6,031 bases of DNA. Origin: an uncultured Oscillospiraceae bacterium. Lineage in GTDB: Bacteria; Bacillota; Clostridia; Oscillospirales; Oscillospiraceae. The DNA lies in the NCBI GenBank assembly GCA_934591815.1, contig CAKTPV010000047.1:1-6031 (forward strand). The letters run 5' to 3'. This document shows, in pieces, positions 1 through 4,473 of the stretch (positions within the stretch are counted from its first letter, which is position 1; every line of letters begins with the position of its first letter). A program made the translations under genes and the position numbers. A model generated the notes under the pieces. The model worked only from the letters and a program-made list of their open reading frames with translations. It was not told the DNA's origin and searched no databases.

Positions 1-52
1 TTTCATCCGTCCTTTTGCAAACTTAGTATACTCATTCAACCTCAACGGAGGT

Positions 53-1387
53 TCAAAACAGCAGCGATTGCTTTTTTACCTTGTAATAAAGCAATCCGAC
101 TAAATCCGCCAGACCCCAGCCGATCGGGACAGACCACCAGATACCGGTGACGCCGATGGTGGGAATCGTGGACAGCAGGTAGGCCAGCGCGACACGGGTG
201 CCTAACGAGATGACGGTAAGCACCACGCTCATGCCCGGCTTTCCCAACGCACGATACAGCCCGTAGAGCAGGAACAGGCAGCCGATGCCGCAGTAAAACG
301 CGCCCTCAATACGAAGATACCGCACGCCCTCCAGAATGACCTCGCTTTCTCCGACATCCACAAAAATCGCCATAAGAGGTCTTGCAAATACGAAGACGAG
401 GGCGGATATGACCACGCAGAAGGCCATGGAAATGCACACGGCGTTTTTCAGCCCCGCGCGTATCCGCGCGCTCTCTTTTGCCCCGTAATTCTGGGCGATA
501 AAAGTGGAAAAGGCGTTACCGAAGTCCTGCACCGGCATATAGGCAAAGGCGTCGATCTTCACGGCGGCGGCAAAGGCGGCCATCACAATAGGGCCGAAGC
601 TGTTGACCAGTCCCTGCACCATAAGGATACCGAGGTTCATGATGGATTGCTGCACGCAGGTCAGCGTGGAGAAGGAGACGATCTCCTGGATACGTCCGCG
701 CCGCAGGGAGCGGAAATTCCATATAGAACGCACCTGCGGGAAGCGCACAAGCGTATAAGCGGCGATGCCGATCCCTGAAACATACTGGGCGATCACCGTC
801 GCCTCCGCCGCTCCGGCAACGCCTCTGCTTAGCCCGATGACAAACCAGAGATCGAGGGCGATATTCAGCACAGCGGAAACAGCCAAAAAGCCCAGCGGGA
901 TAACGGAATTGCCGATCGCCCGCAAATAAGAGGCAAAGTAGTTATACAGGAAAACCGCGGGAATTCCCATGAAAATCACAAACAGGTATTCGCGCATATC
1001 GCCCCACACCTCGGCGGGAACCCGGAGGAAGGCACGAAGTCCGTCCAGACAGGCAAACGATAAGATGTTCAGGAGCACGGTGACGAGCGCGATAAAGAAA
1101 AACGATGCACAGAGGTTCTCGCAAAGAGCCTTCTCATCCCGCTGCCCAAAGCGCATGGAAAACAGTGCGCCGCTCCCCATGCACAGGCCAAGGATGATGG
1201 AGGTCAGAAAGGTCATCAGCGTAAAAGATGAGCCCACCGCCGCAAGGGCATCCCGCCCGAGAAATTGCCCGACGATCAGCGTGTCGGCAATGTTATAGCA
1301 CTGCTGCAATAGATCCCCCAAAATCATAGGGATGGCAAACAGCAGCATGGACTTGGTGACAGAGCCTTGCGTTAAATCCCGGTTCAT
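53..1387 (-). CDS. MATE-family multidrug/cation exporter
   Basis: This 444-aa protein is a complete member of the MATE (multidrug and toxic compound extrusion) family. These inner-membrane antiporters export cationic drugs or metabolites in exchange for Na+ or H+. The N-terminal signature is clear: residues about 15-50 carry IPMILGDLLQQCYNIADTL followed by VGQFLGRDALAAVG, typical of the first two helices. The sequence is a series of hydrophobic segments consistent with 12 helices in two MatE halves (about 12-170 and 235-400). The length is normal for the family (about 450). The ATG at 1385-1387 is preceded by GGAGG at 1394-1398 with a 6-nt spacer, which fixes the start. It is divergent from an Lrp/AsnC regulator and has its own consensus promoter. 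A 6-bp hairpin (38-43/48-53) overlaps the stop codon but lacks a T-run, so no terminator is visible before the window edge. The substrate cannot be read from the sequence. Confidence 0.95.
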   Translation of the reverse strand: MNRDLTQGSVTKSMLLFAIPMILGDLLQQCYNIADTLIVGQFLGRDALAAVGSSFTLMTFLTSIILGLCMGSGALFSMRFGQRDEKALCENLCASFFFIALVTVLLNILSFACLDGLRAFLRVPAEVWGDMREYLFVIFMGIPAVFLYNYFASYLRAIGNSVIPLGFLAVSAVLNIALDLWFVIGLSRGVAGAAEATVIAQYVSGIGIAAYTLVRFPQVRSIWNFRSLRRGRIQEIVSFSTLTCVQQSIMNLGILMVQGLVNSFGPIVMAAFAAAVKIDAFAYMPVQDFGNAFSTFIAQNYGAKESARIRAGLKNAVCISMAFCVVISALVFVFARPLMAIFVDVGESEVILEGVRYLRIEGAFYCGIGCLFLLYGLYRALGKPGMSVVLTVISLGTRVALAYLLSTIPTIGVTGIWWSVPIGWGLADLVGLLYYKVKKQSLLF

Positions 1388-1401
1388 GGCGCGCCTCCGT
1401 A

Positions 1402-1430
1402 TCGTAAGTTAAAAACTGCATTTCGTAAGT
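1402..1430. promoter_or_regulatory. Direct repeat TCGTAAGT x2, candidate operator
   Basis: TCGTAAGT occurs at 1402-1409 and again at 1423-1430, start to start exactly 21 bp, which is two helical turns on one DNA face. The downstream copy abuts the MATE -10 box and covers its expected start point; the other lies in the leader. This position suits a repressor site. The adjacent Lrp/AsnC protein is the obvious candidate ligand, but that assignment is inference. Confidence 0.45.
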
Positions 1431-1459
1431 ATTGTAGTGCTTTTAGTTCGCTCTGTCAA
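1431..1459 (-). promoter_or_regulatory. Sigma-A promoter of the MATE gene
   Basis: On the minus strand a perfect -35 TTGACA (1454-1459) is followed after 17 nt by TACAAT (1431-1436, 5 of 6 consensus bases). The expected start is near 1424, leaving a leader of about 37 nt before the ATG. Confidence 0.85.
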
Positions 1460-1466
1460 TACAGCG

Positions 1467-1495
1467 TTTACTTTTTGAAGGAACGGTGGTATCAT
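1467..1495 (+). promoter_or_regulatory. Sigma-A promoter of the Lrp/AsnC gene
   Basis: TTTACT (1467-1472, 4 of 6 bases) and TATCAT (1490-1495, 5 of 6) are separated by 17 nt. Expected start is near 1502. Its -35 box lies only 7 bp from the MATE -35 box on the other strand, so the two promoters are back to back and could compete for polymerase or share one regulator. Confidence 0.65.
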
Positions 1496-1540
1496 CAGAG
1501 CTGAAGATCATGGAGAAACCTGATTTATGGAGGAAGCTGT

Positions 1541-1999
1541 ATGTACTTAGATGGACTGGACGGATTGGATCAAAAGATCGTGGGGCTGCTGATAGAAAAT
1601 GCACGCATCTCCTACTCGGATATTGGTGAAAAAGTCGGCATTTCAAGAGTTGCGGTAAAAGCCCGGATACAGGCTTTGGAGCAAAGGGGCATTATCGAGG
1701 AGTATACGACCGTTATCAATCCTCAGAAGATCAGCGGGGCGGTTTCCTGCTATTTTGAAATCGAAACAACACCGCGCTGTCTGGCGGAGGTCACAGAGTT
1801 CTTACATCAAAACGATACCGTCACGCAGATCTACCGCGTGACGGGAAAAGACAAGCTGCACGTCCACGCCGTCGCCGCCTCCGCTGAAGAAATGGAGGTT
1901 TTTCTGCATGCGGTCATTGACACCTTGCCCGGTGTGGTCAGCTGCAGCTGTAATATGATTTTGTCGCGTATCAAGGACATAAAGGGGCTGCGTTTGTAG
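1541..1999 (+). CDS. Lrp/AsnC-family transcriptional regulator
   Basis: This 152-aa protein has the size and two-domain plan of the Lrp/AsnC (feast/famine) family. An AsnC-type winged HTH covers residues about 7-55, with LDQKIVGLLIENARISYSDI leading in and the recognition helix around SRVAVKARIQAL (35-46). A RAM/AsnC ligand-binding domain follows at about 66-142, with the typical VTGKDKLHVHAVA strand-turn at 100-112. These proteins form dimers and octamers and respond to amino acids or related small molecules. The ATG is chosen because GGAGG lies at 1529-1533, 7 nt upstream. Divergence from the MATE exporter, with promoters packed back to back, suggests it controls that exporter and itself. 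The effector is unknown. No immediate terminator follows; the first T-run hairpin is 225 bp downstream. Confidence 0.95.
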   Translation: MYLDGLDGLDQKIVGLLIENARISYSDIGEKVGISRVAVKARIQALEQRGIIEEYTTVINPQKISGAVSCYFEIETTPRCLAEVTEFLHQNDTVTQIYRVTGKDKLHVHAVAASAEEMEVFLHAVIDTLPGVVSCSCNMILSRIKDIKGLRL

Positions 2000-2170
2000 A
2001 ACCTGTCGAGAGAGGACGCGGCGTAAAGAATGCAGCGACTGCCACTCGGCGGTAAGGGGCGGGGAGATCTCCCCTGAACACCACCCGTCGCTGGATGCCG
2101 CCTCATGAGGTTTTATGACGAGTCTTTCGTCGTATCAGCTTCAAGTCATTGTGAGCGATTTAGACAGATC
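2000..2170. other. Non-coding spacer with nested palindromes
   Basis: I see no gene here. It holds a perfect 14-bp palindrome GGGGAGATCTCCCC (2061-2074) inside an outer 7-bp inverted repeat CAGCGAC/GTCGCTG (2033-2039/2087-2093). A perfect 10-bp palindrome CCTCATGAGG lies at 2101-2110, and a hairpin GACGA/TCGTC (2117-2121/2127-2131). None has a T-run, so they are not convincing terminators of the upstream regulator gene. They may be binding sites or the remains of an element end. Confidence 0.4.
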
Positions 2171-2173
2171 ACC

Positions 2174-2257
2174 AATACGCTTTTAATACGCACATAATAC
2201 GCATTATTTTCGTGATGTGCCTGTAATACGCATTTAATACGGAGATAATGCGTATTA
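2174..2257. repeat. 11-bp-phased AATACGC repeat cluster
   Basis: AATACGC starts at 2174, 2185 and 2196, then at 2225 and, with one change (AATACGG), at 2236; a weaker third copy AATGCGT starts at 2247. This gives two sets of three units, each phased at exactly 11 bp, so that a protein bound to each unit would sit on nearly one face of the helix. The variable 4 bp between units are AT-rich. The cluster also contains a 13-bp perfect inverted repeat, TAATACGCATTAT (2195-2207) against 2245-2257. Such iterons usually bind replication, partition, integrase-arm or regulatory proteins. Which applies here cannot be told from sequence. Confidence 0.75.
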
Positions 2258-2264
2258 GTTTTTT
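2224..2264 (+). terminator. Possible AT-rich intrinsic terminator
   Basis: TAATACGCATT (2224-2234) pairs perfectly with 2247-2257 across a 12-nt loop, and a run of six T follows at 2259-2264. It could end transcripts from the upstream regulator gene. The stem is AT-rich and is built from the phased repeats, so it may equally be a by-product of the binding-site array. Confidence 0.4.
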
Positions 2265-2301
2265 CGCCGACCCAAAAGCGCGATATATCGGCATTTTCAT
2301 A

Positions 2302-2332
2302 TTGACAACCGCAATATATTGTGGTATATAAG
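2302..2332 (+). promoter_or_regulatory. Strong sigma-A promoter for the structured RNA
   Basis: A perfect -35 TTGACA lies at 2302-2307. The -10 box is either TATATA at 2325-2330 (17-nt spacer) or TATAAG at 2327-2332 (19-nt spacer, 5 of 6 bases). Transcription would start at about 2337-2340, directly at the head of the hairpin-rich stretch. Confidence 0.75.
2309..2324. promoter_or_regulatory. Palindrome between -35 and -10, candidate operator
   Basis: The spacer contains ccgcaatatattgtgg, a 16-bp palindrome with one mismatched pair and a perfect CAATATATTG core (2312-2321). A dimeric repressor bound here would block polymerase directly. A second perfect palindrome, CGATATATCG, sits just upstream at 2281-2290. 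The cognate protein is unknown; the excisionase-like HTH protein encoded at 4168 is one candidate. Confidence 0.5.
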
Positions 2333-2336
2333 AATT

Positions 2337-2747
2337 ATTCAGTTATTTGTGCACCGCCCCAACGGGGTTTCCGAATACCTTTCGGATCGCACACGTTGTT
2401 AAGTTTGTGCTGAGGAGCATCATGCTCCCGTTTGAGATTAGGGCCATTGCGCCCTCGTGCTTTAATGACTATGCTGCGAGAAGTTTCTCTCGCGGCAGTT
2501 TCCACCTGTACGCCGCTTTGCCGCTATGCTATGATGTGCCTGTACTTAAGGCATCAAGCATTTAGGTCGGAGCAGAGCAGGAACGGGTGGAAGGCTATCA
2601 ACAGCTTTTCGCTCTGATTAAGAACCCGAAGTATGTCAAAATGAACCCTCCCGGAAAAGCGGGGTGTCCATCAGAATTGAACAATACTGCAAACGCAGGA
2701 AGGATCGTATGAAGCCGAAATGGCAGGAAGATTCTTCCTGCGTTTTT
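2337..2747 (+). ncRNA. Candidate structured non-coding RNA or leader, about 410 nt
   Basis: Bounded by a strong promoter and an intrinsic terminator, this stretch is packed with short perfect hairpins. GTGC/GCAC (2349-2352/2389-2392) encloses CCCC-AAC-GGGG (2357-2367) and CCGAA/TTCGG (2371-2385). Then come GGAGCA/TGCTCC (2414-2428), AGGGC/GCCCT (2440-2455), GCGAGA/TCTCGC (2476-2493) closed further by CTGC/GCAG (2474-2477/2495-2498), a bulged stem near 2533-2555, and CCCG/CGGG (2650-2663). The density and the multibranch first domain argue for a functional RNA, either free or as a leader of the recombinase genes. One reading frame across 2347-2850 has only two stops, and its part 2566-2711 looks somewhat protein-like, so a decayed or tiny gene remains an alternative. 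I do not recognise it as a known RNA family. Confidence 0.45.
2723..2747 (+). terminator. Intrinsic terminator with competing anti-terminator
   Basis: GCAGGAAG (2723-2730) pairs with CTTCCTGC (2734-2741) over a 3-nt loop and is followed by GTTTTT (2742-2747). The upstream segment AAACGCAGGAAG (2691-2702) is a perfect 12-nt complement of 2734-2745 and would pair with the same arm plus part of the T-run. The two folds exclude each other, as in an attenuator. Confidence 0.7.
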
Positions 2748-3247
2748 GCTTACTATTTTTGTCGCGGCACTTGCCGACGCCGCGATACCGCAGGAAAAGA
2801 AAGAGCGCCGGAATCGCTTCGGCGCAGATCCGGAAAAAGAAGCTTTGTAAAAAGCCGTTGGGACGATACGGCAGGAAGATCGTCCAGGGAGAGGCAAGCT
2901 CCCGCCCCTGTATGCCGCAGTCAGAGTGCGGCGCCGGTCATACGGGGTTTCGCACATTCTCAGATCCGTTGCCGGGCGGATCACAGGACACCGGCGGAGC
3001 CTTCCGCAGCCGAGTTCAGCGGCCTAGTGTCCGCCACCGCTCTATCGGAGCAGGGCATATTTGCCCCATGTGGCAGCGTACTGACCTGGCACAAGTAAAG
3101 AGAGACAGACATACAGGCGAGCCGTGAAAAGCACGCAGCACCAAGGCTTTCCGCCTGCGGCAGTCTATCCTTTCTGCGGAGATGCGCCGGAAACGGCCCT
3201 CCTTGCCAACGGGTGAAGTGCGCCCATCTGAACACAACTTTGCATAC
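2748..3247. other. Gene-less, hairpin-dense region before the recombinase
   Basis: No convincing gene is present. Perfect stems occur at 2762-2768/2779-2785 (TCGCGGC), 2805-2810/2820-2825 (GCGCCG), 2861-2867/2879-2885 (GGACGAT), 2887-2891/2899-2903 (GGGAG), 2915-2919/2927-2931 (CCGCA), 2963-2968/2977-2982 (GATCCG), 2986-2991/3027-3032 (GGACAC, enclosing GCGGA/TCCGC at 2994-3007), 3053-3057/3062-3066 (GGGCA) and 3186-3189/3194-3197 (GCCG with a GAAA loop). CCCC-T-GTATG (2905-2914) also pairs with 2939-2947 around the CCGCA hairpin, with a one-base bulge. Several frames stay open here but show arginine- and serine-rich, low-information translations and overlap one another, as GC-rich non-coding DNA does. 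It may be a second structured RNA, a long untranslated leader of the recombinase, or a set of recombination sites. Confidence 0.45.
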
Positions 3248-3253
3248 AAGGAG
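3248..3253 (+). promoter_or_regulatory. Ribosome binding site fixing the recombinase start
   Basis: AAGGAG lies 10 nt before the ATG at 3264. An in-frame GTG at 3213 would add 17 residues but has no comparable site, so the ATG is preferred. Confidence 0.8.
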
Positions 3254-3263
3254 ATTTTTTGAT

Positions 3264-4178
3264 ATGACCACAAAAGGCATTTATTGCACCCTCGTTACCC
3301 AGCTGGACAAGCTGGCCCGGCACAACCGGCAAGGCAGCTTCCGCACGAAAGATCGCTACTACGAGGCAGTCAAGCGGTTCTGCGCCTACCTCGCTGTTCA
3401 TTACCATCTGCAAAAGCTGGAGAACATCAGCGGCAAGCATCTGGTGAGTTACGTCCTCTATTTGCAGGAGCAGGGCAAGTCGGCCAGCACCATCAAGACT
3501 GACCTCTCCGCCATTCGTTTCTTCCACGATAAAATGTCCCATCCCCGCTACGCGCTGCCGGACAATGAAGAACTGGGCGTTGCGCTGGAACGCCGCCGCT
3601 TCGGGCAACAGGATCGTACATGGACGAACTCCGAGTTTGGCAAGCTGATCGGCCTCGCCATGGCAGAGGAGCGGGAGGACTACATTCTCGCCCTGTATCT
3701 GGCCCGCTACGCCGGTCTGCGCATCCACGAGTGCTTCCGCATGGACACTGCCGCGGCGGAACGTGCGCTGCGTGAAAACGCCCTCACCGTGAAAGGCAAG
3801 GGCGGCAAGGTGCGTATTGTTCCCATCGAGGACGACCGCATCACGATGATGCTGCAGCGGCTGCTGGAGAAAACCGAACGCGGTCACAAGCTGTTGGTGC
3901 CGGATGGCACCCCCACTGACCGAGCCATCAACGGTATGCAGCAGTTTATCATCCGCAACCGTGACGCCATCTGCGACCCTACAGCACCGGACAGGCGCAT
4001 CACCTTCCATGGACTGCGGCATACCTACGCCGCCGAAAAGTATACATCTCTTGTCAGCGGCGGCATGACGCCTTTGGACGCCCATTTCACTGTGTCGCGA
4101 CTGTTGGGACATGAGCGGCCCGATGTGACGGACATCTATCTGGCGTCTGTGAAGGGAGGCGTTGCCCGTGGAGAATAA
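3264..4178 (+). CDS. Tyrosine recombinase without arm-binding domain
   Basis: This 304-aa protein is an intact tyrosine recombinase, which cuts and rejoins DNA through a 3'-phosphotyrosine and acts as a tetramer on two sites. A SAM-like core-binding domain spans about 10-95 and the catalytic domain about 115-296. All catalytic residues are present: Arg153 in ARYAGLRIHE, the beta-strand lysine in VKGKGGKVR (one of 178-182), His249 and Arg252 in FHGLRHTYA, His283 in LLGHERPDVT and the nucleophile Tyr292. It is XerC/D-sized and lacks the extra N-terminal DNA-binding domain found in the second recombinase of this cassette, so the two probably have different sites or roles. It overlaps the next gene by 11 nt. 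No strong promoter lies immediately upstream, so its transcript may come from the 2302 promoter by read-through. It could instead be a DNA invertase or resolvase. Confidence 0.95.
   Translation: MTTKGIYCTLVTQLDKLARHNRQGSFRTKDRYYEAVKRFCAYLAVHYHLQKLENISGKHLVSYVLYLQEQGKSASTIKTDLSAIRFFHDKMSHPRYALPDNEELGVALERRRFGQQDRTWTNSEFGKLIGLAMAEEREDYILALYLARYAGLRIHECFRMDTAAAERALRENALTVKGKGGKVRIVPIEDDRITMMLQRLLEKTERGHKLLVPDGTPTDRAINGMQQFIIRNRDAICDPTAPDRRITFHGLRHTYAAEKYTSLVSGGMTPLDAHFTVSRLLGHERPDVTDIYLASVKGGVARGE
4154..4159 (+). promoter_or_regulatory. Ribosome binding site deciding the HTH gene start
   Basis: GGGAGG inside the end of the recombinase gene lies 8 nt before GTG 4168 but only 2 nt before TTG 4162. 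The GTG is therefore the likely start. Confidence 0.75.
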
Positions 4179-4365
4179 ATATCGCGATCTGCACGACCTC
4201 CCCATGATCCTGCGGGTAGAGGACTTAATGCCCATTCTCGGTATCGGCCGCAACACCGCCTATGAGCTGATCCGCAGCGGGCAGATACGAAGCGTCCGCA
4301 TTGGTAGGCAGATTCGCATTCCGAGGGAAGCTTTGCTGGAGTTCTTGGATGGGAGGAAGTTTTAA
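4168..4365 (+). CDS. Excisionase-like MerR/HTH_17-type DNA-binding protein
   Basis: This 65-aa protein (GTG start) is nearly all one small winged-helix domain of the excisionase/HTH_17 type. VEDLMPILGIGRNTAYELIR (residues about 18-37) forms the helix-turn-helix, GQIRSVRIGRQIRIPREAL (about 39-57) the wing and second arginine-rich strand, and LLEFLDGRKF the final helix. In the family, such proteins bend DNA near attachment sites and turn an integrase toward excision, or act as small regulators. Its location between two tyrosine recombinases supports a directionality-factor role. It overlaps the upstream gene by 11 nt, which suggests translational coupling. Its last codons (GGG AGG AAG) also form a Shine-Dalgarno site for an ATG immediately after its stop. 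It might also bind the palindromes or phased repeats upstream; that is inference. Confidence 0.88.
   Translation: MENKYRDLHDLPMILRVEDLMPILGIGRNTAYELIRSGQIRSVRIGRQIRIPREALLEFLDGRKF
4351..4356 (+). promoter_or_regulatory. Ribosome binding site for the 35-codon frame
   Basis: GGGAGG is placed 9 nt before ATG 4366 and is embedded in the final codons of the HTH gene. Confidence 0.5.
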
Positions 4366-4473
4366 ATGACAATGCCGCAAAGAAAAAATTTGCAGGATGA
4401 CCTCCTGCTGTCGTATAATAATTTTATGATCTTCCCTGCGCGGCAAAAGGAGGGAATCATTCATGCCGCGTAA
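4366..4473 (+). CDS. Possible 35-aa mini-gene between HTH and integrase genes
   Basis: An ATG directly follows the TAA of the HTH gene in the same frame, and a good GGGAGG site lies 9 nt upstream. The product begins MTMPQRKNLQDDLLLSYNNF and ends REGIIHAA-like (ARQKEGIIHAA), with a stop at 4471-4473, 11 nt inside the integrase gene. The zero gap upstream and 11-nt overlap downstream would give an unbroken translational relay through all four genes. I recognise no domain. It may be a real micropeptide, a coupling device that carries ribosomes to the integrase start, or a tail once fused to the HTH protein and cut off by the TAA. The DNA also carries a hairpin and a -10 box, so the frame could be accidental. 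Confidence 0.4.
   Translation: MTMPQRKNLQDDLLLSYNNFMIFPARQKEGIIHAA
4390..4419 (+). promoter_or_regulatory. Possible internal promoter for the second integrase
   Basis: A perfect -10 TATAAT (4414-4419) has a weak -35 TTGCAG (4390-4395) at 18 nt. The spacer contains the hairpin GCAGGA/TCCTGC (4392-4397/4403-4408), which could be an operator. It would allow the integrase to be expressed without the upstream genes. The poor -35 box keeps confidence modest. Confidence 0.4.

Noticed and set aside
969..1298. 109-codon plus-strand frame inside the MATE gene
   Set aside because: It is a shadow of the well-supported exporter on the opposite strand.
2174..2257. CRISPR array
   Set aside because: The units are 7 bp at 11-bp spacing with no spacer-length sequence between them, and there are no cas genes.
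2258..2265. GTTTTTTC shared with 5947-5954 as a possible attachment-site duplication
   Set aside because: It is a short T-run that follows a hairpin in both places, as expected for terminators, with no flanking identity.
2349..2747. Group II intron, T-box or other known riboswitch
   Set aside because: I could find no domain V-like hairpin, no reverse transcriptase and no T-box TGGNACCGCG motif; known aptamer cores were not recognisable.
2664..3127. Two overlapping plus-strand frames of 135-144 codons
   Set aside because: The translations are arginine-, serine- and cysteine-rich with no domain, they overlap each other and minus-strand frames, and they run through a hairpin-dense tract.
3213..3263. 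GTG start extending the first recombinase by 17 residues
   Set aside because: It has no ribosome site, whereas the ATG at 3264 has AAGGAG at good spacing.
4162..4167. TTG start for the HTH gene
   Set aside because: It is only 2 nt from the Shine-Dalgarno site; GTG 4168 is at 8 nt.
3165..4256. 363-codon open frame on the minus strand, longer than the recombinase it overlaps
   Set aside because: It is antisense to a recombinase with all catalytic residues intact, and its translation shows no domain and mirrors GC-rich codon use.
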